DNA of 39,982 nucleotides from a virus, in the IMG/VR virus record IMGVR_UViG_3300042294_004070, positions 1-39,982 of that record. One strand, given 5' to 3'. The notes beneath the pieces were generated by a model. That model saw nothing but the letters and a program-made list of their open reading frames with translations. It did no database searches and was not told the DNA's origin. Shown here piece by piece: positions 1 to 7,172 of this stretch; the stretch's first letter is position 1; every line of letters starts with the position of its first letter. The translations under genes and the position numbers were made by a program.

Positions 1-84
1 ACCTTCAAATTGTGGTAATTCACTTAATGCATTTACTAATGTTGATTTACCAACACTCATTGTTCCACAAAAACCTATTTTCAT
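1..84 (-). CDS. P-loop ATPase, N-terminal fragment (gene runs off the window)
   Basis: An ATG at 82-84 opens a frame that stays open to the window edge, giving 28 residues. They contain a textbook Walker A motif, G7-T-M-S-V-G12-K13-S14-T15, directly after a beta strand (KIGFCG), so the product binds a nucleotide triphosphate. The very early P-loop and the GTMSVGKST wording resemble small NadR/AAA-type phage ATPases or nucleotide kinases, but the rest of the protein lies outside the window and the exact family cannot be given. It is the last gene of the minus-strand series seen here and starts 33 bases after the stop of the 101-aa gene, beyond a weak terminator-like hairpin. Confidence 0.8.
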   Translation of the reverse strand, partial: MKIGFCGTMSVGKSTLVNALSELPQFEG

Positions 85-96
85 AATCTATAATAT

Positions 97-124
97 ACAA
101 AAGAAAGATTAGTTTTCCTAATCT
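97..124 (-). terminator. Weak intrinsic terminator-like hairpin
   Basis: On the minus strand a perfect 7-bp stem (AGATTAG / CTAATCT, 5-base loop) begins in the stop codon of the 101-aa gene and is followed by TTCTTTTG. The stem is AT-rich and the T run is interrupted, so termination is probably partial. Confidence 0.4.
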
Positions 125-423
125 GTAGTGAAATTTTGAAACCATGCTTTAAAATCCTCTATTAATTCTTTTAGAGTTATATTTTTATAACTGTCAGGCC
201 CATCAAAATCTATAATATCATTTAAATAATTAATTAAAGCATCATTAAATACTTGGGGTGAATCAAATAAATCATTAAAATATTTATATTTTAATTCTTT
301 TTTTAATTTATCAATATCAACATAGTCAAAACCATCGTCACCATCATCTCCACGAGATACAATATCAACCGGTTTATTTAACGGTGCATTGCCTAAGCCA
401 GTATTAACAGGTTGTGCTTTCAT
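118..423 (-). CDS. Short acidic protein that starts on the KAQPVNTG module motif
   Basis: The 101-aa product is of unknown function. It begins MKAQPVNTG, so its start codon sits exactly where the recurrent E-I-K-x-x-P-x-N-T-G motif begins in neighbouring proteins. It therefore looks like a module already in its 'mature' form, without a leader or upstream module. KAQPVN is identical to the motif inside the 334-aa nucleotidyltransferase-like protein at 4153-5157. The body is acidic and predicted helical in its second half (KELIEDFKAWFQNF), with an Asp/Gly-rich stretch around residues 24-33. The in-frame codon series upstream of the ATG reaches a stop after four codons, so a longer leader form is not possible here. 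There is no Shine-Dalgarno sequence. No homologous family is recognised. Confidence 0.75.
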   Translation of the reverse strand: MKAQPVNTGLGNAPLNKPVDIVSRGDDGDDGFDYVDIDKLKKELKYKYFNDLFDSPQVFNDALINYLNDIIDFDGPDSYKNITLKELIEDFKAWFQNFTTD

Positions 424-456
424 TAATGCATGAGTTTAAATAAGTATTTTGATTTC

Positions 457-1377
457 CTAAGATCCGGGATCAGGAATACCCCAAGTTATGTATATTTTTC
501 TGCCAGCTACATTATAAGGTTTAAGTGTATTTTCAAGATTAGGTCTAGTACCAAAAAATGTATAATCGTTTGAGGTTAAAACATTAGCAAACTTTAAAGG
601 AAGAGACATATTTACAACAAAAACAGACATTAATTCGTCTCCTAATACTATTACTTCAGGATTATATAATTTCCAATCTTTGATAAAGTCTTCATAAGTA
701 TAATCAGGATATGCTATGTCTTCTAAGTATATTGATTTTCTATCAAGTTTTTCCTCTCCACTATTCATTATGATATCAGTAAATACAGGATTAAGAGATG
801 CTATTTCTTGTTTATTATTTTTTACAAAAGAAAAAAACGGTGAATCTCCTCCTAACTTTATTCCCGTACTTTGAGGATTGATAGTAATTTCATCTAATTC
901 ATTATCTATTTCTTCTGTAGTAAAACTATTAGATCCTATTTTAGTAATCTCAAAACTTTCATTATAACCATTAATATTATGTGTAACAATAAATTTAAAA
1001 TGAAGGGGTAATTTTTGAAAAAATGCTAATGATTCTGCAGAGCTCGCATAAGATTCATCTCCATCCTCAACATCATTCATTTCTTCATATTCAAATATAT
1101 CATCTATTGTATGGGTTCCCTGGAGTGTATTTGTACGTTTTAATAAATTTAAAAGTTCGCTTATACTTCTAGCAAATCTTGAATTTATATCGTCACTATT
1201 GTTACCACCTACACGATAGATGAAATCAGCAAATAATGTTTTCTTAGTTAATAAGGTAAACGGGTTCAAACTATGAAATTGTCCTGTATTTCCAGGGTAG
1301 ATTTTTACGTCATTTAACTTGCTGTTTTCAGTAAGTTTGTTCTTAACTAGAAATTGCTTTAAATCAAATGAATCCAT
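457..1377 (-). CDS. Two-module putative capsid cargo protein with MDNFDLK-type leader
   Basis: The 306-aa protein starts with the leader MDSFDLKQFLVKNKLTENS, nearly the same as in the three genes at 22160-23552. At residues 21-32 it has a variant motif, L-N-D-V-K-I-Y-P-G-N-T-G. A degenerate second copy, L-D-E163-I-T-I-N-P-Q-S-T-G, lies mid-protein. The segment after it (SFVKNNKQEIA, then VAGRKIYITWGI near the C-terminus) is recognisably homologous to the second module of the 252-aa protein (SFIKQNQYEIA, VAGKKIMYINYNI). The protein is thus leader + module of about 140 aa + module of about 140 aa. If the motifs are prohead-protease sites it would mature into two polypeptides. No enzymatic motif is seen. 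It starts 5 bases beyond the stop of the 332-aa gene, so the two are probably co-transcribed. Confidence 0.8.
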   Translation of the reverse strand: MDSFDLKQFLVKNKLTENSKLNDVKIYPGNTGQFHSLNPFTLLTKKTLFADFIYRVGGNNSDDINSRFARSISELLNLLKRTNTLQGTHTIDDIFEYEEMNDVEDGDESYASSAESLAFFQKLPLHFKFIVTHNINGYNESFEITKIGSNSFTTEEIDNELDEITINPQSTGIKLGGDSPFFSFVKNNKQEIASLNPVFTDIIMNSGEEKLDRKSIYLEDIAYPDYTYEDFIKDWKLYNPEVIVLGDELMSVFVVNMSLPLKFANVLTSNDYTFFGTRPNLENTLKPYNVAGRKIYITWGIPDPGS

Positions 1378-1381
1378 TACT

Positions 1382-2380
1382 TTACTTCTTTTTAGCTTTT
1401 GGCTCAGGTTTTTTAGTCAAGGCAGCTTGTAATGCTTTAACCATGTTTTCTAAAGCGTTTTGCTCTTCAGGAGAAAATTCATAGTTGCCTTCTTTAAACT
1501 TAGCCATAGCATTTTGGAAGTAACCGGTTTCGGTTTTAGGTCTTCCTTTAGCACCAGGTACTGATGGTTCTTTACTGTATTTAGCTGGTTCAGTTACGAA
1601 ATCACCTGAAACTACAACACCAGCATCTTTCAAAGCAGAAACGATAGGTGCAGCACTAGCTGTATCTGATGATTGGAATTCCTCGTCGGCAATATGGGCT
1701 AAAGTACCATAAAAATCAATTGCTTTTGCTGTAAGAGGATCAGTATTAGGGTTAATAGGTTGACCAATTTTATCTTTATATTTTTGGAAATACTTAATTA
1801 CACGATCGAAACGAGTACTTTTCTTAAAACGGTCAGGTAAGTTAGCCATTTTTTCTTCCCAATCATCAGCTAATTTAGAAGGTTTAGCAATACGAGCCAT
1901 TTCATCTAAAGCCATTTCATCAACCATTTCTTCTTTCATAGTTTGGATAGGCTTCATATTACCTACATCATAGGTTTTATCAGGTCTTTGAGAAGGTGCT
2001 GTGTTAAAGTTTTTAGAATTAGGTCCAATAGGATCACCAACAGTATTAATAGCTTGAGAATCAGGAGATAACTCATCCATAGCTCGTTTAAGGGCAGCTA
2101 TTACTGTAGATTTAGAAACATTTTTAAGTTCTGAAAAGTCTAATGCAACTTTAAAAGCGCCATCTAATTCCGTAGGTTGATTAATAAAAGATAATTTTGC
2201 TACTACGTTAGGAGCATTTCCAATAGCTTTATTTAAGTTAGTTTCATCAGGAGTATTTATAGTTCCTTTAGCCATCTCTCTAACCATTTCTTTTACTTTC
2301 TTTTTGGTTAGTTTATTATCAACTGACTCAGTTAATAAAGGGTTATTTCTTAAATACTTGTGTAAATCAAAGTTATCCAT
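1382..2380 (-). CDS. Lysine-tailed putative internal head protein with MDNFDLH leader
   Basis: The 332-aa protein opens MDNFDLHKYLRNNPLLTES, related to the MDNFDLK leaders and containing L16-T17-E18, a fit to the T4 prohead-protease rule (L/I)-x-E. It lacks the E-I-K-P-N-T-G motif. The body is mostly helical and charged, with a Met/Glu-rich stretch (EEMVDEMALDEMAR) near the middle, a basic KGRPK segment near residue 280 and a C-terminal tail ending PEPKAKKK. A basic tail plus a cleavable leader is what one expects of a DNA-contacting internal or core protein of the head, but this is inference. A copy of the AATATTTATAA element lies 12 bases before the ATG. No database family is recognised. 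Confidence 0.75.
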   Translation of the reverse strand: MDNFDLHKYLRNNPLLTESVDNKLTKKKVKEMVREMAKGTINTPDETNLNKAIGNAPNVVAKLSFINQPTELDGAFKVALDFSELKNVSKSTVIAALKRAMDELSPDSQAINTVGDPIGPNSKNFNTAPSQRPDKTYDVGNMKPIQTMKEEMVDEMALDEMARIAKPSKLADDWEEKMANLPDRFKKSTRFDRVIKYFQKYKDKIGQPINPNTDPLTAKAIDFYGTLAHIADEEFQSSDTASAAPIVSALKDAGVVVSGDFVTEPAKYSKEPSVPGAKGRPKTETGYFQNAMAKFKEGNYEFSPEEQNALENMVKALQAALTKKPEPKAKKK

Positions 2381-2392
2381 TATAATATTTTG

Positions 2393-2403
2393 TTATAAAT
2401 ATT
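2393..2403 (-). promoter_or_regulatory. AATATTTATAA pre-start element
   Basis: Exact copy of the recurring 11-mer, 12 bases upstream of the ATG of the 332-aa gene and just after the stop of the 77-aa gene. Confidence 0.5.
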
Positions 2404-2419
2404 ACCTAATTACAGAAAA

Positions 2420-2653
2420 CTAAAACTTAGTTTTAAATCGTGGATCTTTCATAGGAGGGATACCAGTTCTATTTCGCAATGCTTCTTTATAGTTTTCCTC
2501 AGTATACTGGATTCCATGAATATAATATTCTTTTTTACCTTCAGGAGTGATTAAAGCAGGACCTTCCCAATTGTGAAGTTTACCTTCCCACACATAAGCA
2601 ACTGTACCATCTGCTTTTTTCAATTTCTTTGTAAATTCGTATTTTGTTGTCAT
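2420..2653 (-). CDS. Small MORN-like phage protein
   Basis: The 77-aa product contains the sequence W-E-G-K-L-H-N-W-E-G-P-A-L followed by a Glu-Tyr-Tyr-x-x-G strand pair. This matches the short repeat 'W-x-G-x-x-H-x-x-x-G-P-A-x-x-x-x-x-G-x-x-x-W/Y' seen in many phage and Bacteroidetes proteins, often described as MORN-like. Only one and a half repeats are present. The role is unknown; such repeats are usually regarded as interaction surfaces. It follows the FAD-dependent dehydrogenase with a one-base gap, so the two are surely co-transcribed and may be functionally linked. It has no cargo-type leader. Confidence 0.75.
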   Translation of the reverse strand: MTTKYEFTKKLKKADGTVAYVWEGKLHNWEGPALITPEGKKEYYIHGIQYTEENYKEALRNRTGIPPMKDPRFKTKF

Positions 2654-2654
2654 A

Positions 2655-4028
2655 TTATATAAAATTGATTATATCACCATCGTACCATGTTTCATCATGG
2701 TAATTTAAAATTGAGCTTTGCTCTAATAAAGATTCAGCAACATAAATTGCTTGTGCTCCAGAAACTGTAATTCCTCTTGCACTTAAAGCATCACCCACGA
2801 AATGTACGTTAGAAAATTTAGTTAAACTAAGATCTTTGTAACTTACTAAAGGTTCAGGTGAAAGATATTTTACTTCAGGAATATAAATACCCCAATCATC
2901 TTCTAGTGTTGGGAATACTTTCTTCATATCATCAATAAAATTAACAATATATTCAAAATATCCTTCAAACGCATCCATTACTTCTATTAATCCTAACCAA
3001 CTAATTTGGGTTGCACTTACACCATTACCTTCTGATGTTGTTGAAGGAGTACGAGATGGACTATAATATAAACCAGTTTCATTTGATTGTATTTTATTTA
3101 CAACATTACGCGACCATTTAAATGGGTCTTTAATGTTATTTAATTCCATAATAATACCAAAATTAGTCATCCCATTTAAATATTTAGGATCTTTTTTAGC
3201 ATGACCATTGTAAGTAACATCACCATAAGTTTCTTCCACAGCAACATAAGCGGCATTATTGTTTGTACAAAATGAACGTAATGATACTCCTTTATCTTCA
3301 AACTTACGATATAATTTAAAATCGTAGCTAATATCGATTAGTTTCTGGAAGTGATGTTGTGGTGCTTCAAATCGAACTCCAATTTGTACTGATTTAGGTT
3401 CATCGGGTAATGCGTATTCGTTTGCTAATTGTTGAGCAAAATCAATACCTGATTTGCCTACTGCAAAGATAAGTTCATCGTAATTATAATATTCTACTAA
3501 TTTAGGATTTTCACATACTGCTATTAAATCTTGTTTTTCAAAATCAATACTAATAACTTTAGTTTCCCATTGAAATTCAACACCTTTAGACACTAAATAA
3601 TCATACCAATTTTTAGCAATTTCGGATAAATAATCTGTACCTACGTGCCATACTGGGAATAATCGTAAACCAAAATGTGGTTTAATAAAATCGGGTTCAG
3701 CTACAGGATTTGAACATTGTACTTCTTCTGGTTTAGGATGGAAACGTTTAAAGTTAGTAATAACTTGATCCATTAGTTCCATTGCTTTATCCTCACCACA
3801 ATACTTAGATAATTGACCTCCAATTGCTGTATGGTAAGTCAATTTACCATCAGACCATCCTCCAGCACCTAACATACCTGTCATTACTTCCTCGGGTTTG
3901 CGATTGTATGGGTCTTTTCCCATATCAATAATAGTGATTAATTCGCCTGGGTAGTTGTTATCTACAAGTTTGGTTGCCGCATTGATACCCGCAACCCCTG
4001 CTCCTACAATTACAATTCTCTTATTCAT
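2655..4028 (-). CDS. FAD-dependent dehydrogenase (COG2509-like)
   Basis: The 457-aa protein is a complete flavoprotein. An N-terminal Rossmann motif G9-A-G11-V-A-G14 and an acidic end to the second strand (ITIID) bind FAD. A second dinucleotide-contact region near the C-terminus reads VHFVGDALSARGITVSGAQA, the usual G-D ... G-A motif closing the FAD site. The middle (IGVRFEAP, then RSFC254) resembles the uncharacterised FAD-dependent dehydrogenases of COG2509, whose substrate is unknown. The length is normal and nothing is broken. It lies just downstream of a strong terminator, so it has its own transcription signal, probably the ACATTTATAA variant 10 bases before the ATG. It also has one of the few SD-like stretches here (AGAGGAT). 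A metabolic enzyme among virion genes points to host reprogramming or redox protection, which is inference. Confidence 0.85.
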   Translation of the reverse strand: MNKRIVIVGAGVAGINAATKLVDNNYPGELITIIDMGKDPYNRKPEEVMTGMLGAGGWSDGKLTYHTAIGGQLSKYCGEDKAMELMDQVITNFKRFHPKPEEVQCSNPVAEPDFIKPHFGLRLFPVWHVGTDYLSEIAKNWYDYLVSKGVEFQWETKVISIDFEKQDLIAVCENPKLVEYYNYDELIFAVGKSGIDFAQQLANEYALPDEPKSVQIGVRFEAPQHHFQKLIDISYDFKLYRKFEDKGVSLRSFCTNNNAAYVAVEETYGDVTYNGHAKKDPKYLNGMTNFGIIMELNNIKDPFKWSRNVVNKIQSNETGLYYSPSRTPSTTSEGNGVSATQISWLGLIEVMDAFEGYFEYIVNFIDDMKKVFPTLEDDWGIYIPEVKYLSPEPLVSYKDLSLTKFSNVHFVGDALSARGITVSGAQAIYVAESLLEQSSILNYHDETWYDGDIINFI

Positions 4029-4038
4029 ATCCTCTGTG

Positions 4039-4049
4039 TTATAAATGTA
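4039..4049 (-). promoter_or_regulatory. Variant pre-start element of the FAD dehydrogenase gene
   Basis: TACATTTATAA, differing at two positions from the common 11-mer, sits in the 26 bases between the T run of the upstream terminator and the ATG at 4028. This is the only space available for a promoter of this gene. Confidence 0.4.
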
Positions 4050-4054
4050 CGTAT

Positions 4055-4083
4055 AAAAAAAGTGACCTCCAAATAGAGGCCAC
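4055..4083 (-). terminator. Intrinsic terminator upstream of the FAD dehydrogenase gene
   Basis: On the minus strand GTGGCCTC - TATTTG - GAGGTCAC forms an 8-bp stem with one G-U pair and a 6-base loop, followed directly by seven T. This is a classic rho-independent terminator. It ends transcription coming from the 334-aa gene or from the element at 4139. Confidence 0.85.
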
Positions 4084-4138
4084 AGATCTCAAAAAATTTT
4101 TATTTTTAAGTCGACTGGCTATGAATCAGTCTGTATGG
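4055..4138 (-). ncRNA. Possible small RNA between an AATATTTATAA element and a terminator
   Basis: The 124-base gap between the genes at 4153 and 4028 holds, in transcription order, an exact AATATTTATAA element (4139-4149), a small hairpin (GACTG at 4127-4131 pairing with CAGTC at 4113-4117, 9-base loop), an A/T-rich single-stranded stretch and the strong terminator. There is no start codon with a usable frame. If the element is a promoter, the product would be a structured RNA of about 75-80 nt. It may equally be an ordinary 3' untranslated region of the upstream gene. Confidence 0.3.
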
Positions 4139-4149
4139 TTATAAATATT
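4139..4149 (-). promoter_or_regulatory. AATATTTATAA element not next to a start codon
   Basis: Exact copy of the 11-mer located right after the stop of the 334-aa gene but 110 bases before the next start codon. It is the only exact copy that is not adjacent to an ATG, which argues for a transcriptional rather than a purely translational role. Confidence 0.45.
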
Positions 4150-4152
4150 AGG

Positions 4153-5157
4153 TTATGTAGTATAAATTACTATTTCTCCATTTTTATTAAAATAACCATC
4201 TTGTTTTTCTATCATAGTATAAAGAAATGAATGGCCATTAGAATCAGAAGTTAGTATAACACTAAATTCATCATTACTAATAATGGTAAACTTATCTTTT
4301 AATATTTTTTTAGCGGCAATATATTTAGGAATATTGTCTTGGATAGTTTCTATAGCCAACATAATTTCTTCTGCAAGAAAGTCTATGTCTTCAGGATTAT
4401 CAGATAACATTTCTGCTCTATCTCGAGCATAATCTTTTATATTTAAAGGATCATTTAATGTTAGAATATAATCAATTTCTTTTTTATCTTCATTAAAATA
4501 AAGCTTATAGTCTCCATTTAAAATATGATTAATATATTCGGCGTCGCGTATTGTGTTTTCATTCGCTTTAACATTAATAAAATTAAAAAATTGAATAGTA
4601 TCATAACTAATTTCACCATAATCTAAAATGTAGTCTTCTATAAAAGAAGTATCTATATCTATATATGGTTCATCAGTTATGGTTTTTTTTTTGGTAGGTT
4701 TAATTAATCTATTAACGGGTTGAGCTTTAATTTCACTAAAAATTTCTTTAATAATTTGTTTTAAATCTTTTTGTTTGTTCTTATATACAGGACTCCAAAT
4801 TTTATTTTCTTTAGCATGAACTATTTCATCTATAGGAGATAATTTTATAGTATGTCCTTGAATATTAGCGGTAACATATTTTGCTTTAGGATTGTGAAAA
4901 AAATCTAAACATGTTTTTATTTCGCGTATATGGTAAGTTTTTTTACTAGTCACCATACCCTTGTAAGGGAATTTTGTTTCATGTAAATCACCAAAAGAAA
5001 CGGGAGATATTATATCTAAATCTTTAACATCACGAGCAGGAATATGTTTTTGTAATATTAAAGCAAGACTTCCACCTAAGTAAAAATCGGGGTATTGTTT
5101 TTGTAAAGGAACAATATATTTAAGTAATACTTCTTTTATTTGTGATTTTTTAATCAT
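4153..5157 (-). CDS. Nucleotidyltransferase-like protein with internal EIKAQPVN motif
   Basis: The 334-aa protein has an N-terminal domain with the nucleotidyltransferase-fold signature G28-G29-S30-L-A-L followed by D46-L-D48, as in the MNT/AbiEii/CCA-type superfamily. A third acidic residue probably lies in the following strands (CLDFF). Such enzymes transfer NMP to proteins, RNA or antibiotics; the target here is unknown. At E142-I-K-A-Q-P-V-N the recurrent module motif separates this domain from a C-terminal acidic domain of about 190 aa that I do not recognise. The motif has lost its T-G (it continues R-L-I-K-P). Residues 7-9 (I-K-E) could also serve as an early protease site. It follows the 670-aa gene with a two-base gap. 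If packaged and cut at 142, it would deliver a free nucleotidyltransferase to the host. Confidence 0.75.
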   Translation of the reverse strand: MIKKSQIKEVLLKYIVPLQKQYPDFYLGGSLALILQKHIPARDVKDLDIISPVSFGDLHETKFPYKGMVTSKKTYHIREIKTCLDFFHNPKAKYVTANIQGHTIKLSPIDEIVHAKENKIWSPVYKNKQKDLKQIIKEIFSEIKAQPVNRLIKPTKKKTITDEPYIDIDTSFIEDYILDYGEISYDTIQFFNFINVKANENTIRDAEYINHILNGDYKLYFNEDKKEIDYILTLNDPLNIKDYARDRAEMLSDNPEDIDFLAEEIMLAIETIQDNIPKYIAAKKILKDKFTIISNDEFSVILTSDSNGHSFLYTMIEKQDGYFNKNGEIVIYTT

Positions 5158-5159
5158 TA

Positions 5160-7172
5160 TTATAAATCAGAGTATTTAATATATTTTCCTGTAGTTTTAT
5201 CAAAAGCGCCAAAAAGATTTCCATCATCATCCCAATCAGACCAAGTTACAGTTAATCCAGGTCCATCCTCCGATTTTACCACACTATCTCGTAGTTGGGG
5301 GTAATCATCTACTTGATCGTTACTACCGATATTAAGAGTATAAATTCTGCCTTTTAATTTTCTATAAATAGAATCAAAAAGTTCTAAGTCTTTAGAGGTC
5401 ATATATTCATTTTCTATATCATCTTCTATATTATCTCTATCAATAAAAGTATAGATTAAAGGTTCATCAGGGTTTCCTTCAGGTGTGTGTCCCGGATCAA
5501 AACCCATTAATTGTTTTTTAATCCATTCTTTTTCTTCTGGAGTAAGAGGAGGGGTGGTTCCTGTGTTTCCAGGTTGAACTTTAATTTCATCAACATTCCC
5601 ATCATTAGGTATTTTTAAAGCAGCTAAAATTTCATTAGCTGGTAGGTCTTTAATATGGTTAAATTTTAATTTAGTATAAGGGGAAACTAAATAAGTTTGT
5701 CCGGCCATCGGAGATCTTGTTTCTTTTCTAGCTATGATAATAGGAGTACCTTTATAGTTTCCTTCAATATAAAATGATTTGGCTTTATATTCAATTTCTA
5801 ATTTATTTATTTTTTCTATATCAGACAAATTATTAAATTCTTCATCAGATAATGATCCTCTATATACTAAACCAATAGATATTTTTGTAGGTGTTATATT
5901 TAGTTTGTTAAAAAAATATTCAGCATTCTTTTTAGTAGTAGGATTTAATTTTTCTTGGGCATAAACCCAAGGATATTTGCTACCTATTTCATTTCCACTA
6001 AGATTGTATTTTCCTAAAGTTATACCTAATTTTTTAATTTTACTACTTACTCCTGTGTTTTTAGGTTGAACTTTAATTTCAGTAAATACGTCTTTATCAT
6101 CTTCATCATTAGGGATATCTTTGTTAATTTTAGCATCATTAGCTTTTAAATTACGCTCAATATCCCTCATAGTATCCATTGCCCATTTTTCTTGAGTAGG
6201 TGTTAGTTTATTTTCAAGTGCATTTACAACAAAATTAACAAATTCAGTTTCATCATCTATTTTATACATTTCAGGAAAAAAAAGATCTCTTACTCTAGTA
6301 TCATTAATTTCACTTTTAATATATACTTTATTAATAGCATCAAACATAATTTTACCAAAACGTATATCATTGGGTTCATTAGATAATTTATCTACTTTAC
6401 TTACAATCTTTTTATTTTGTTCAGCATCGGCTCCAAATCCTTGTAAAGATAATATTTCATATAATCCTTTTACAATTTCGTGAACTAACATTGGAAAACA
6501 GATAGCTGTAGCATTAATTACAAGAGTTTCTGTTTCTTCATCATAGTAAGCTTCAGATTCACCTCCTTGTGATTTTTGACCTTGAGCTAATAGGGCTAGC
6601 ATCTGAGCAATAGCATTTTCATCATCATAAATACCAAATACAGATTTCATTAACTCATTGTAACGGTTAATCATATCATCACCTAGATCATCTAGATATT
6701 CTCTAAATAGTAGGAATGCAAAAGTGCCACGGATAGAGGCACCTTGAGTAATTCCGTTTATGATACGGCGTTTTTTCTCACCAGTTAAAGTAGGTTGAGG
6801 TAAATTAACATCAGGTTGTTCTTCCTCTTCTTCACCACCCGGAGCTCCTTTGGGAAGTTCACCTTTACCTATACTAGCATTGATTTTTATTTTTGAGTAC
6901 TTAATGATAGGATAAGCTTGGGTAACAATTTCTTTAGCTATTTCCTCAAGTAAATCAATATGAGGTTGTTCAGCTTCAATAAGTTCAGGAAGTAATGTAC
7001 TAGCTGTACTCATCATTTGTCTTAAATTTTTTCCTAGTTTTACTAATTCGTCTTTAGATTGTTTTTTTAATAAAGACATAGTTTCAGGAGAAAATATTTC
7101 CTCGTAATCTACCTCACTCAAACGTTGGATTTTTTCCTCAATTACTTGTTTAGCTAATTGTGTTAATTTCAT
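5160..7172 (-). CDS. Modular putative capsid polyprotein (three segments)
   Basis: The 670-aa protein consists of an N-terminal part (1-365) and two modules bordered by the recurrent motif: F-T-E365-I-K-V-Q-P-K-N-T-G and V-D-E529-I-K-V-Q-P-G-N-T-G. The N-terminal part is largely helical, with a poly-Glu stretch near residue 115 and a hydrophobic segment (INATAICFPMLVHEIVKG). The motif HEIVKG lacks the second His of a zincin, so I do not call it a protease. The last module (530-670: LTPEEKEWI ... SKDLELFDSI ... IKYSDL) is a clear homologue of residues 555-708 of the 833-aa protein at 17879-20380, with 49 bases of nearly identical DNA. The 366-529 module begins like other A-type modules (NTGVSSKIK). 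The gene overlaps the stop of the 665-aa gene by ATGA, so the two are translationally coupled. Confidence 0.8.
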   Translation of the reverse strand: MKLTQLAKQVIEEKIQRLSEVDYEEIFSPETMSLLKKQSKDELVKLGKNLRQMMSTASTLLPELIEAEQPHIDLLEEIAKEIVTQAYPIIKYSKIKINASIGKGELPKGAPGGEEEEEQPDVNLPQPTLTGEKKRRIINGITQGASIRGTFAFLLFREYLDDLGDDMINRYNELMKSVFGIYDDENAIAQMLALLAQGQKSQGGESEAYYDEETETLVINATAICFPMLVHEIVKGLYEILSLQGFGADAEQNKKIVSKVDKLSNEPNDIRFGKIMFDAINKVYIKSEINDTRVRDLFFPEMYKIDDETEFVNFVVNALENKLTPTQEKWAMDTMRDIERNLKANDAKINKDIPNDEDDKDVFTEIKVQPKNTGVSSKIKKLGITLGKYNLSGNEIGSKYPWVYAQEKLNPTTKKNAEYFFNKLNITPTKISIGLVYRGSLSDEEFNNLSDIEKINKLEIEYKAKSFYIEGNYKGTPIIIARKETRSPMAGQTYLVSPYTKLKFNHIKDLPANEILAALKIPNDGNVDEIKVQPGNTGTTPPLTPEEKEWIKKQLMGFDPGHTPEGNPDEPLIYTFIDRDNIEDDIENEYMTSKDLELFDSIYRKLKGRIYTLNIGSNDQVDDYPQLRDSVVKSEDGPGLTVTWSDWDDDGNLFGAFDKTTGKYIKYSDL
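5352..5400. repeat. Copy 1 of a 49-bp near-identical repeat inside the B module
   Basis: Identical to 18476-18524 except for one base (5366). It encodes the same part of the B module (around SKDLELFDSI.RKLK) in two different polyproteins, implying recent duplication or recombination. Confidence 0.85.

Noticed and set aside
2411-2440. Small inverted repeat AAAAC TTA GTTTT at the end of the 77-aa gene
   Set aside because: Only 5 bp of A/T-rich stem with a 3-base loop and no T run; expected by chance.
6400-6500. HEIVKG in the 670-aa protein as a zinc protease
   Set aside because: The second histidine of HExxH is missing (Gly instead).
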